Shown here: positions 1 through 5,216 of the stretch, piece after piece | How the letters are laid out: each line of letters opens with the position of its first letter | How positions within the stretch are numbered: position 1 is the first letter of the stretch | Position numbers and translations under genes: made by a program | Assembly (NCBI GenBank): GCA_964250215.1 | Contig: CAXUEX010000185.1 | Span: 1 to 5,216, forward strand | DNA length: 5,216 bases | Direction of reading: 5' to 3' | From: DAIDJM01 sp964250215 | Lineage (GTDB): Bacteria; Pseudomonadota; Alphaproteobacteria; Acetobacterales; Acetobacteraceae | The notes under the pieces: model-generated | The model's input: the letters and a program-made list of their open reading frames with translations, nothing else | Databases searched by the model: none | Told to the model about the DNA's origin: nothing

Positions 1-185
1 GGGGCAGCGGCTTCCTCGGCGCGGGCTTGCGTCATGCCGGTGCGGCGCAGCGTGTCGGCCACCGCTTCGCGGCCGGGGCCGATCAGCTCCAGATGGCGGT
101 CCTGAAAGCCGCGCCGGCGCAGCGAGGTGGCGGCTTCGAGGGCCTTTTCACGGCTGGTGAACAGCCTTGTTACCGTCGAGGTCAT
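1..185 (-). CDS. Partial CDS, general stress protein 17M/YflT-like N-terminal domain (3' end outside window)
   Basis: Only the first 61 codons are present; the frame is open to the left window edge. The protein begins MTSTVTRLFTSREKALEAA and continues through an R-R-R-G-F step, then LELIGP at residues 35-40. A hydrophobic strand (TVTRLF), then an Ala-rich helix ending in a Gly-Phe turn, then a second strand resembles the ferredoxin-like N-terminal domain of general-stress-protein 17M/YflT-like proteins. In alphaproteobacteria such domains often precede a glycine-rich or membrane segment, but that part cannot be seen here. The start is supported by a GGAG Shine-Dalgarno element 5 nt upstream of the ATG. 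The gene overlaps the 3' end of pucC by 38 bp in another frame, so it may be co-transcribed with it. Family assignment is by remembered resemblance only and no function is claimed. A link to photosynthesis is not shown. Confidence 0.55.
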   Translation of the reverse strand, partial: MTSTVTRLFTSREKALEAATSLRRRGFQDRHLELIGPGREAVADTLRRTGMTQARAEEAAA

Positions 186-1578
186 GGCGTCTCCATTTCA
201 TTTTCGTGGAGGTGTTGATGAGCGGCAGCGCAGTGATCAACGTGGCGACGAGCAGCAGCAGTTCCAGGCAATACACGGTGTCGTAGGCCAGCACGGGGCC
301 GGCGGGGTTGGCGGCGAGATGGTTGGCCATCAGGTCGCGGACGATGCCGCCGGCGGCGATGGCGGTGCCGGCGGCGGTGGCCTGCACGGCACCCCAGGCG
401 CCGAGTGCAAGGCCGGTCTGGTTGCGCGGCGCCTGGTTCATGGTGGCGGTGAGGGTGCCGTGACCGAACAATCCGGCGCCAAAACCGATCAGCGCGGTGC
501 CGAGGCCGAACAGCAGGATGGAATGCAGCGGCGCCGCCAGGATGACGCAGGCAAAGGCCGGCAGGCCGACCAGGGCGCCGCAGATTGCCATGCGGAACGG
601 ATCGAAGCCGCGGCCGAGTACGCGGGAAGCCAGGCCGAAGCCGAACAATCCGCCGAGCGCCAGCGTGGCCGTGAGCTTGGTGGTTTCGCCCACCGGCAGA
701 TGCAGGATCTGGCCGCCATAGGGTTCCAGCAGCACATCCTCCATGCTGAAGGCCATGGTGCCCAGGCCGACCGCGACGAGGCGGCGCACGACGCGGCCGC
801 CATAGGCGAAGCTCTGCCAGGATTCGCGAAAGCCGGGCGCGGGGGCGGCCGTGCGCGTGGCGGCGGCACGGCGGGGTTCCTGTTTCCACAACGCAATGGT
901 GTTCAGCACCACGGTGATCACGGCGCTGCCCTGGATGACCTGCACGAGCCGGCCGGGGGTGAAATCGACGAGCAGCGCGCCGAAGATCAGGGCGCTGGCG
1001 ATCATGCCGAACAGCAGCATGACGTACATCAGCCCGACCACCTGCGGCTGCTTGGCTTTCGGGGCGAGATCGGTGGCCAGCGCCAGCCCCACCGTCTGCA
1101 CCGTGTGCAGTCCGGCGCCCACCAGCAGGAACGCGATGGCGGCGCCGCCTAGCCCGATCCAGGCCGGCGCGTTGGCCGATTCGCCCGAGCCGGACAGCAC
1201 CAGCACGGCGAACGGCATGATGGCGAGGCCGCCGAATTGCAGCATGGTGCCGCGATAGATGAAAGGCACGCGGCGCCAGCCGAGCTCGGAGCGATGGTTG
1301 TCGGAGCGGAAGCCGATCAGCGCGCGGAACGGGGCGGCGAACAGCGGCAGCGCGATCATGGTGCCGACGAGCGAAGCGGGCACGCCGAGTTCCACGAGCA
1401 TGACGCGGTTCAGCGTGCCGATCACGAGGGTGAGGGCCATGCCGACCGTCACCTGGAACAGCGACAGCCGCAGCAGGCGCGAGAGCGGCAGATCGGGCGT
1501 TGCCGCATCGGCGAAGGGCAGGAATTTTGTGCCCATCTCCGCCCAGCGGCGCATCGCGCGTTCGCTGAAACGATTCAT
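148..1578 (-). CDS. pucC: PucC, MFS-like LH2 assembly membrane protein
   Basis: A 476-residue polytopic inner-membrane protein of the PucC/LhaA (BCD) branch of the major facilitator superfamily, needed for LH2 assembly or accumulation and perhaps for bacteriochlorophyll delivery. Family hallmarks visible are FLPFADAATPDLP at residues 19-31 before the first membrane span, GTLNRVMLVELGVPA around 54-68, the FRALIGFRSD loop at 84-93, the GWRRVPFIYRG loop at 100-110, DLAPKAKQPQVVGLMYVML around 170-188, and DVLLEPYGG at 281-289. About 12 hydrophobic spans are expected and the length fits the family (roughly 430-480). The ATG at 1578 is preferred. A GTG at 1605 would add nine residues (MPKTLVGTE) but abuts the stem-loop and lacks a good ribosome site; upstream of the ATG there is only a weak GGGACGGA. 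Position directly behind pucBA favours PucC over its paralogue LhaA. The last 17 residues are charged and overlap the next gene. Confidence 0.93.
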   Translation of the reverse strand: MNRFSERAMRRWAEMGTKFLPFADAATPDLPLSRLLRLSLFQVTVGMALTLVIGTLNRVMLVELGVPASLVGTMIALPLFAAPFRALIGFRSDNHRSELGWRRVPFIYRGTMLQFGGLAIMPFAVLVLSGSGESANAPAWIGLGGAAIAFLLVGAGLHTVQTVGLALATDLAPKAKQPQVVGLMYVMLLFGMIASALIFGALLVDFTPGRLVQVIQGSAVITVVLNTIALWKQEPRRAAATRTAAPAPGFRESWQSFAYGGRVVRRLVAVGLGTMAFSMEDVLLEPYGGQILHLPVGETTKLTATLALGGLFGFGLASRVLGRGFDPFRMAICGALVGLPAFACVILAAPLHSILLFGLGTALIGFGAGLFGHGTLTATMNQAPRNQTGLALGAWGAVQATAAGTAIAAGGIVRDLMANHLAANPAGPVLAYDTVYCLELLLLVATLITALPLINTSTKMKWRRHDLDGNKAVHQP

Positions 1579-1605
1579 TTCCGTCCCGACAAGCGTTTTC
1601 GGCAC

Positions 1606-1648
1606 CCCACCGGAAAACCGGGGCAGGATGCCCCAGCTTCCCGGTGGG
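1606..1648 (-). promoter_or_regulatory. Two-tier stem-loop between pucA and pucC
   Basis: An 8-bp perfect outer inverted repeat (CCCACCGG at 1606-1613 with CCGGTGGG at 1641-1648) encloses a 6-bp perfect inner hairpin (GGGGCA 1620-1625, loop GGA, TGCCCC 1629-1634). It starts 12 nt after the pucA stop and ends about 28 nt before the chosen pucC ATG. There is no U-run after it, so it is not a canonical intrinsic terminator. In puf and puc operons, hairpins behind the beta/alpha genes are known to stabilise the antenna mRNA against 3' decay or to cut read-through, giving far more antenna subunit than downstream product. The same role is inferred here, not shown. Confidence 0.6.
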
Positions 1649-1660
1649 AACGCCGGTTTG

Positions 1661-2014
1661 TTACTTCGGCGTGGCGAGCGCCAGCCGCGACGGCGCCGGC
1701 TTGGCGGCCGGGGTCGGCGTGACCGTGACCATGAAGGCGGTCTGCGTCGAGCCCGCCTGCTGCACCGGCGCTACCGTGACGGCGAAAGCCGGCGCGACTT
1801 GCGAGGTGGTGGAGGCCAGGCCGAACTTCGTGCCGTTCTCCAAGCTGGCCGCGGCCGGGTGGTTGCGGGCACTGCCCGACCAGTAGTTGCCGAACCACGG
1901 CGTGTGCGTGAGCACCGTCGCGTGCACGGTCAGCGCGATGGCGGTGACGCTGCCGAGCAGCAGCGGCAACCCGACCGTCGGGTGGACCACGCACCAGATT
2001 CTTCCCTGATTCAT
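1661..2014 (-). CDS. pucA: LH2 antenna alpha subunit with a long C-terminal extension
   Basis: The first ~50 residues are a canonical LH2 alpha polypeptide. MNQGRIW is the cytoplasmic N-terminus, whose Met1 supplies the B800 ligand in known LH2. A single membrane span runs through about residues 14-36, with His31 as the B850 bacteriochlorophyll ligand. The periplasmic turn THTPWFGNYW ends in Tyr44-Trp45, the hydrogen-bonding pair of 850-nm forms (820-nm forms carry Phe/Leu), so a B800-850 antenna is predicted. Typical LH2 alpha chains have about 50-70 residues; this one has 117. The extra tail, from about residue 48, is rich in Ala, Pro, Thr and Val, has few charges, and should lie in the periplasm. 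It carries two related units (AFAVTVAP at 76-83, AFMVTVTP at 93-100). The frame is uninterrupted to a TAA. The ATG follows pucB by 12 nt and has a consensus ribosome site. Confidence 0.95.
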   Translation of the reverse strand: MNQGRIWCVVHPTVGLPLLLGSVTAIALTVHATVLTHTPWFGNYWSGSARNHPAAASLENGTKFGLASTTSQVAPAFAVTVAPVQQAGSTQTAFMVTVTPTPAAKPAPSRLALATPK

Positions 2015-2022
2015 GGATGCAC

Positions 2023-2028
2023 CCTCCT
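2023..2028 (-). promoter_or_regulatory. Consensus ribosome binding site of pucA
   Basis: AGGAGG on the minus strand lies 8 nt before the pucA ATG, and its first two bases are the last two of the pucB TAG stop codon. This perfect Shine-Dalgarno fixes the pucA start and would let ribosomes ending pucB reinitiate on pucA, which suits a 1:1 beta/alpha product. Confidence 0.85.
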
Positions 2029-2182
2029 ATTTCAGCCAGGGCGTGAGCACGCCGGCCATGATGTGCGCGATTACCGCGATGAGGAAGAACACGCGCGCGC
2101 CGTCGATGACGTGCTTGTGCAGCTCTTCCGACTCCCGGATTGTCAGGCCGGTCGGCCAGACTCGGTTCGGATCGTCGTCCAT
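2027..2182 (-). CDS. pucB: LH2 antenna beta subunit
   Basis: A 51-residue single-span membrane protein that pairs with PucA to bind bacteriochlorophyll a in the peripheral LH2 ring. Its N-terminus MDDDPNRVWPTGLTI is cytoplasmic, and the conserved SEELHKHVIDGAR block follows at residues 18-30. His22 and Arg30 match beta His12 and Arg20 of the Rhodoblastus acidophilus LH2 structure (B800 environment). The membrane span runs from about 31 to 46, with His40 as the B850 ligand, and the chain ends TPWLK, close to the usual TPWLH end. The ~10 residues ahead of the R. acidophilus start resemble remembered Rhodopseudomonas palustris PucB, so they are not aberrant. The ATG is preceded by a purine-rich GGAAGGGA element. 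It is the first gene of the puc operon. The gene is too short for many automatic callers but is unambiguous by motif. Confidence 0.95.
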   Translation of the reverse strand: MDDDPNRVWPTGLTIRESEELHKHVIDGARVFFLIAVIAHIMAGVLTPWLK

Positions 2183-2361
2183 ACCCTATCCCTTCCGTAT
2201 TTTCGTTCCGTGCTGAGACCGCACGCAGTCAGCCACGCCCGCGCGCCCGAAGCCGCGCCTCCTCTGTTGCGCCGCCACCTGGCACGCTGCGGCCCTGGCG
2301 GACACCGCCGGCGGGCGCGGACGCGGATGCCCCTGCCCCCCGGTCTGAAAAGCCTACTAGG
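2183..2361 (-). other. Untranslated leader/upstream region of the puc operon
   Basis: This stretch between the operator pair and pucB has no convincing gene. It is very GC-rich. It contains a small hairpin (GGCGG-ACA-CCGCC, 2297-2309) and an AGGAGG-like purine run (around 2263-2268) with no start codon at usable distance. A TAGTAG element (2354-2359) lies 15 bp from a TTGTCA (2375-2380) and is a weak candidate -10/-35 pair for the puc promoter. If transcription starts nearby, the leader would be about 160-170 nt long. The transcription start cannot be fixed from sequence. Confidence 0.4.
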
Positions 2362-2379
2362 TGTCGCCCCAGCGTGACA
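2362..2379. promoter_or_regulatory. PpsR/CrtJ-type operator 1 (TGT-N12-ACA), pucB-proximal
   Basis: TGTCGCCCCAGCGTGACA is a perfect TGT-N12-ACA palindrome, extended to TGTC-N10-GACA. This is the recognition pattern of PpsR/CrtJ, the redox- and light-responsive repressor of photosystem genes in purple bacteria. It sits about 180 bp upstream of pucB, on the promoter side of the operon. No ppsR gene lies in the window, so the regulator is inferred. Confidence 0.75.
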
Positions 2380-2387
2380 AGTGGGAA

Positions 2388-2405
2388 TGTCAACTAAATC
2401 GGACA
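2388..2405. promoter_or_regulatory. PpsR/CrtJ-type operator 2 (TGT-N12-ACA), overlapping a TTGACA -35-like element
   Basis: TGTCAACTAAATCGGACA again fits TGT-N12-ACA and TGTC-N10-GACA exactly. It is 8 bp from operator 1, the spacing I recall for the cooperatively bound CrtJ pair at the Rhodobacter bchC promoter. On the minus strand its end reads TTGACA (2393 down to 2388), a consensus sigma-70 -35 hexamer pointing at pucB, so binding there would block RNA polymerase. No good -10 hexamer lies 16-18 bp downstream of it (that stretch is G-rich), so the promoter may need an activator or may use another hexamer. Confidence 0.75.
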
Positions 2406-2451
2406 GGTGGGTGCGGAACCGACGCCCGCGCCGGCCGGCCCGAACCGCGCC

Positions 2452-3270
2452 CTATTTGCGTTTCCGGAACGTGTTCTCCGGCGCCGGAAAACGCCGGGCG
2501 CGCACATCCGCGGCATAGGCGCCGGCGGCTGCCGCGATCTGCGGGCCGAGTTCGGCATAGCGGCGCACGAAGCGCGGCGTGAAATCGTTGAAGGTGCCGA
2601 GCAGATCGTCGATCACCAGCACCTGGCCGTCGCATTCCGCAGAGGCGCCGATGCCGATGGTGGGAATGGCGATGCGGCGCGTGATGTCGGCGGCCACCGG
2701 TTCCAGCGTGCCTTCCAGCACCACGGCGAACGCGCCCGAATCGGCGACGGCCTGCGCATCTTCGGTGACGATCGCGGCTTCGTCCTCGGTGCGGCCGGTG
2801 GCACGAAAGCCGCCGGCCACCATGACCGCCTGCGGCATCAGCCCGACATGGCCGCAGACCGGGATGCCGCGTTCGGTGAGGAAGCGGATGGTGGGGGCCA
2901 TGGCGCGGCCGCCTTCCAGCTTGACGGCCTGGGCGCCGCTCTCGGCCAGCACGCGGGCGGCGTTGCGGAACGCCATCTCGGGACTTTCCTGGTAGCTGCC
3001 GAACGGCAGATCCACCACCACCAGCGCGTGCTTGGCGCCGCGCACCACGGCCGCGCCGTGCGCGATCATGGTTTCGAGCGGCACGGCGAGCGTGGAGGGC
3101 AGGCCGTAGAGCACCATGCCGAGTGAATCGCCGACCAGCAGCACGTCCACCTGCGCATCGAGCAGCCGCGCCATGGGCGTGGTGTAGGCGGTGAGCCAGA
3201 CTTGCGGCGTGCCCTTCATGCGCCGCAGTTGCGGCACCGTAATGGGCGCGGTTTCGCCTTGCACGCTCAT
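2452..3270 (-). CDS. panB: 3-methyl-2-oxobutanoate hydroxymethyltransferase (ketopantoate synthesis)
   Basis: A cytoplasmic enzyme of pantothenate/CoA biosynthesis. It transfers a hydroxymethyl group from 5,10-methylene-tetrahydrofolate to 2-oxoisovalerate, giving ketopantoate. The 272-residue length and TIM-barrel motifs fit the family. Visible are VGDSLG with Asp48 and DLPFGSY with Asp87 (the two Mg ligands, E. coli Asp45 and Asp84), VKLEGG with Lys117, GHVGLMPQ with His141, and VLEG with Glu186 (the proposed general base, E. coli Glu181). IGIGAS at 205-210 and the DLLG loop near 222-225 are also typical. The start at 3270 is chosen because MSVQG leads straight into the conserved N-terminus and the ATG overlaps the purD stop as ATGA. 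Extending to the ATG at 3402 would only add Arg-rich out-of-frame purD shadow. No panC is adjacent. The gene is probably translated by coupling with purD. Confidence 0.96.
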   Translation of the reverse strand: MSVQGETAPITVPQLRRMKGTPQVWLTAYTTPMARLLDAQVDVLLVGDSLGMVLYGLPSTLAVPLETMIAHGAAVVRGAKHALVVVDLPFGSYQESPEMAFRNAARVLAESGAQAVKLEGGRAMAPTIRFLTERGIPVCGHVGLMPQAVMVAGGFRATGRTEDEAAIVTEDAQAVADSGAFAVVLEGTLEPVAADITRRIAIPTIGIGASAECDGQVLVIDDLLGTFNDFTPRFVRRYAELGPQIAAAAGAYAADVRARRFPAPENTFRKRK

Positions 3271-4550
3271 GCGGCGGCTGCCTGGCGCGCCAGTGCGCGG
3301 GCGCCGATATCGCGGCGGAACACCGCGCCCGGGAAGTCGATGGCTCCGACCGCCGCATAGGCGGCTTCGCGCGCGGCGGCGATGGTCGCGCCCGTGCCGC
3401 ACACGGTGAGCACGCGGCCGCCGCTGGCGCGCAAACCCTCCGGCCCAAGCTCGGTGCCGGCGTGGAACACCGCCGCATGCGGCACGCTGGCGGCGCGGGC
3501 GAGATCGATGGGCGCGCCGTGTACGGGGGCAGCGGGATAGCCGGGCGCCGCCAGCACCACGGCGGCAGCGGCGAGCGGGGCCGGTTCCAGCGCCATACCG
3601 GCGAGCCCGCCCCGACAGGCGGCGGCCAGCGCCGGCAGCAGATCGGCGCGCAGCAGCGGCAGCAGCGCCTGCGCCTCGGGGTCGCCCAGGCGTACGTTGT
3701 ATTCGATCAGTTTCGGCCCCGCATCGGTGAGCATGAGCCCGGCGAACAAAATGCCGCGGAACGGCGTGCCACGGGTCGCGAGTTCGGCCAGAGCCGGGCG
3801 GATGAAGATGTCCAGCGCCTGTTGCTGCGCGGCCGTATCGAAACCGGCGGGTGGCGAGATCGCGCCCATGCCGCCGGTGTTGGGCCCGGTATCGCCATCT
3901 TCAAGGCGCTTATGGTCCTGCGCCGCGCCCAGCAGCACGCAATCCTGGCCGTCGCACAGCGCGAACAGGCTGACCTCGTCGCCGTGCAGACATTCCTCGA
4001 TAACCAGGCTGGCGCCGGCGCGGCCGTGGGCGCCGTGCAGCATGGCGTCGCGGACCGCCTGCTCGGCCTGCTCCACGGTTGCGGCCACGGTCACGCCCTT
4101 GCCGCCGGCGAGCCCGTCGGCCTTGACCACAATCGGCGCGCCGCGGCGGCCGACGAATTCCAGCGCGGCGGCAACGTCATCGAAACTTTCCCAGCGCGCC
4201 GTGGGAATGCCGGCGGCGTCGCACACCGATTTGGCGAACGCCTTGCTGCCTTCCAGCCGGGCCGCCGCCGCCGAGGGGCCGCAGCAGGCGATGCCGCGTT
4301 CGGCGAGTGCGTCGGCGAGCCCGGCCACCAGCGGCGCTTCCGGGCCCGGCACAACGAGGTCGATCCGCTGCTCGGCGGCGAAGCGCAGCAGGGCCGGAAC
4401 ATCGGCGGCCGCGATCGGCACGTTTTCGGCGAGCGCCGCGGTGCCGGGATTGCCGGGCGCCACGAACAGCTTTTCCAGCAGCGGGCTTTCGGCGATCTTC
4501 CAGGCCAGCGCGTGTTCCCGGCCGCCGCCGCCCACGATCAGCACCCGCAT
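3267..4550 (-). CDS. purD: Phosphoribosylamine-glycine ligase (GAR synthetase)
   Basis: A cytoplasmic ATP-grasp enzyme for the second step of de novo purine synthesis: phosphoribosylamine + glycine + ATP to GAR. The 427-residue length matches the family. In order: the N-terminal nucleotide-fold signature MRVLIVGGGGREHALAWK, PGNPGTA at 32-38, VPGPEAPLVAGLAD at 67-80, GPSAAAARLEGSKAFAK at 91-107, the ATP-binding VVKADGLAGGKGV at 141-153, IEECLHGDEVSLFAL at 184-198, the DHKR...GDTGPNTGGMGA glycine-site region at 212-230, and EYNVRLGDPEAQ at 283-294 with Glu283 and Asn285 as metal ligands. Leu288 stands where Phe is usual (NxRFGDPE), a mild change. The ATG at 4550 begins the conserved N-terminus exactly. 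The gene reads away from xseA across a 52-bp gap and overlaps panB by 4 bp. Confidence 0.97.
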   Translation of the reverse strand: MRVLIVGGGGREHALAWKIAESPLLEKLFVAPGNPGTAALAENVPIAAADVPALLRFAAEQRIDLVVPGPEAPLVAGLADALAERGIACCGPSAAAARLEGSKAFAKSVCDAAGIPTARWESFDDVAAALEFVGRRGAPIVVKADGLAGGKGVTVAATVEQAEQAVRDAMLHGAHGRAGASLVIEECLHGDEVSLFALCDGQDCVLLGAAQDHKRLEDGDTGPNTGGMGAISPPAGFDTAAQQQALDIFIRPALAELATRGTPFRGILFAGLMLTDAGPKLIEYNVRLGDPEAQALLPLLRADLLPALAAACRGGLAGMALEPAPLAAAAVVLAAPGYPAAPVHGAPIDLARAASVPHAAVFHAGTELGPEGLRASGGRVLTVCGTGATIAAAREAAYAAVGAIDFPGAVFRRDIGARALARQAAAA

Positions 4551-4602
4551 CCGGCAGACCCGTCCTTACCAGGGGGCCCGGCCTGTATCATAAGCTCCGG
4601 CC
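4551..4602. promoter_or_regulatory. Divergent purD/xseA promoter region with a shared -10-like core
   Basis: The 52-bp gap must hold both promoters or parts of them. The only AT-rich stretch reads TATCAT on the plus strand (4586-4591) and TATGAT on the minus strand (4592 down to 4587), so one near-symmetric core could serve as -10 in both directions. Matching -35 hexamers are weak on both sides, and the purD -35 would fall inside the xseA start. A TAAGGA Shine-Dalgarno-like run precedes purD by about 13 nt; xseA has no clear ribosome site and may have a very short leader. Confidence 0.4.
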
Positions 4603-5216
4603 ATGAGCGAAACCGCCGCCTCGCTGGCGCCGCCGGCTTCCAACGCGCCCGAGCTTTCGGTGACGGAGCTTTCGGGCGCGATCCGGCAGACGCTGGAGCT
4701 GGCGTTCGCGCGCGTGCGGGTGCGCGGCGAGGTGACCGAGGCGAAAACCTATGCATCGGGCCACACCTATTTCTGCCTGAAGGACGAGCGGGCGAAAATC
4801 CGGGCGGTGCTGTGGAAATCGCAGGTGCCGAAGGCGGGTCTGCTGCCGGAGAACGGCGCCGAGGTGATCGCGACGGGCCGCGTTTCGGCCTATGGCGACC
4901 GCAGCGAATACCAGCTCGTGGTGGAACGGCTGGAATATGCCGGCGCCGGCGCGCTGCTGGCGCGCATCGAGGCGGTGCGGCTGAAGCTGGCGGCCGAAGG
5001 GCTGTTCGATCCGGCGCGGAAACAGAAAATCCCGATGCTGCCGGCGATCATCGGCGTCATCACCTCGGCGCAGGGCGCGGTGCTGCACGATATCCGCACC
5101 ACAGTGGCGCGGCGGTTTCCGCGGCCGATCCTGCTGTGGCCGGTGCCGGTGCAGGGGCAGGGCGCGGCGGAGCGCATTGCCGCCGCGATCGCCGGCATGG
5201 ACCGGCTGCCGCAAGG
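4603..5216 (+). CDS. xseA: Exonuclease VII large subunit, 5' part (3' end outside window)
   Basis: The large, catalytic subunit of exonuclease VII, which with XseB degrades single-stranded DNA from both ends and acts in mismatch repair and clearance of damaged DNA. The first 204 codons are present of an expected ~450-500. An Ala/Pro-rich lead (residues 1-16) precedes LSVTELSGAIRQTLE at 18-32. The N-terminal OB-fold follows, with VRVRGEVTEAK at 38-48, SGHTYFCLKDERAKIRAVLW at 52-71 and GAEVIATGRVSAYGDRSEYQL at 85-105. The start of the catalytic domain is LFDPARKQKIPMLP at 134-147 and IGVITSAQGAVLHDI at 150-164, both family signatures. The ATG at 4603 is the only upstream start that keeps the conserved N-terminus. 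A divergent xseA/purD pair is, as I recall, a common alphaproteobacterial arrangement. Confidence 0.96.
   Translation, partial: MSETAASLAPPASNAPELSVTELSGAIRQTLELAFARVRVRGEVTEAKTYASGHTYFCLKDERAKIRAVLWKSQVPKAGLLPENGAEVIATGRVSAYGDRSEYQLVVERLEYAGAGALLARIEAVRLKLAAEGLFDPARKQKIPMLPAIIGVITSAQGAVLHDIRTTVARRFPRPILLWPVPVQGQGAAERIAAAIAGMDRLPQ

Noticed and set aside
127..1152. Long plus-strand open frame opposite pucC
   Set aside because: The composition is Gly/Ala/Gln/His-rich with no recognisable domain. It is the antisense shadow of a strongly supported membrane protein gene in GC-rich DNA.
1579..1605. GTG start for pucC, nine codons upstream
   Set aside because: It abuts the outer stem of the hairpin with no proper ribosome site. 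The ATG at 1578 fits the family N-terminus better, though the GTG cannot be excluded.
2149..2182. Extended acidic N-terminus of PucB as a novelty
   Set aside because: The DDPN-VWPTGLTI segment matches my memory of Rhodopseudomonas palustris PucB, so it is an ordinary variant.
2183..2243. Possible leader peptide from a GTG in the puc leader with an AGGAGG-like run upstream
   Set aside because: The spacing between the purine run and the GTG is about 20 nt, and the encoded ~17 residues show no attenuator or other signature.
2430..2441. GC-rich palindrome (CCGGCCGGCC) after panB as a terminator
   Set aside because: It is short and self-complementary without a loop or U-run, and is expected by chance in DNA this GC-rich.
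3271..3402. 44-residue N-terminal extension of panB
   Set aside because: The added residues are Arg/Gly/Pro-rich and lie within the purD coding sequence; the ATG at 3270 gives the family-standard N-terminus.
2390..3478. Minus-strand open frame of 362 codons across panB and the end of purD
   Set aside because: It is Arg/Ala/His-rich and overlaps panB in another frame; the panB frame has all its catalytic residues.
4588..5214. Minus-strand frame of 208 codons opposite xseA
   Set aside because: It is His/Arg/Gln-rich antisense shadow of xseA, with no domain.

Overview
The window is GC-rich chromosomal DNA, apparently from a purple photosynthetic alphaproteobacterium. The evidence is a compact peripheral light-harvesting (LH2) operon, pucB-pucA-pucC, set beside housekeeping genes, with tandem PpsR/CrtJ-type operators in front of it. 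The LH2 subunits resemble, from memory, those of Rhodopseudomonas palustris and Rhodoblastus acidophilus. A phototrophic Rhodospirillales/Acetobacteraceae or Rhizobiales member is plausible, but the sequence alone does not settle the genus.

Layout from right to left. At 4603-5216 (+) lies the 5' part of xseA (exonuclease VII large subunit), cut by the window edge. Across a 52-bp gap, purD (GAR synthetase) reads the other way and overlaps panB (ketopantoate hydroxymethyltransferase) by an ATGA junction. The 269-bp gap after panB holds two perfect TGT-N12-ACA palindromes 8 bp apart, then a GC-rich leader. Then come pucB (LH2 beta, 51 aa), pucA (LH2 alpha, 117 aa) and, after a short gap that can fold into a two-tier stem-loop, pucC (476 aa, a membrane protein of the MFS-like PucC/LhaA family). 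The left edge carries the first 61 codons of a gene that overlaps the pucC end by 38 bp and resembles the N-terminal domain of general-stress-protein 17M (YflT-like) proteins.

How the genes work together. PucB and PucA form the bacteriochlorophyll-binding alpha/beta unit of the antenna ring, and PucC is needed for LH2 assembly or accumulation. The operator pair suggests aerobic/light repression by PpsR/CrtJ, as for other photosystem genes. The residues that tune absorption to 850 nm (alpha Tyr44, Trp45) and the bacteriochlorophyll histidines (alpha His31, beta His40) are present, so a B800-850 type complex is predicted.

The most unusual item is PucA: a canonical LH2 alpha core of about 50 residues followed by a tail of about 65-70 residues. 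The tail is rich in Ala, Pro, Thr and Val and contains an imperfect internal repeat. No CRISPR array, mobile element, tRNA or rRNA was seen.
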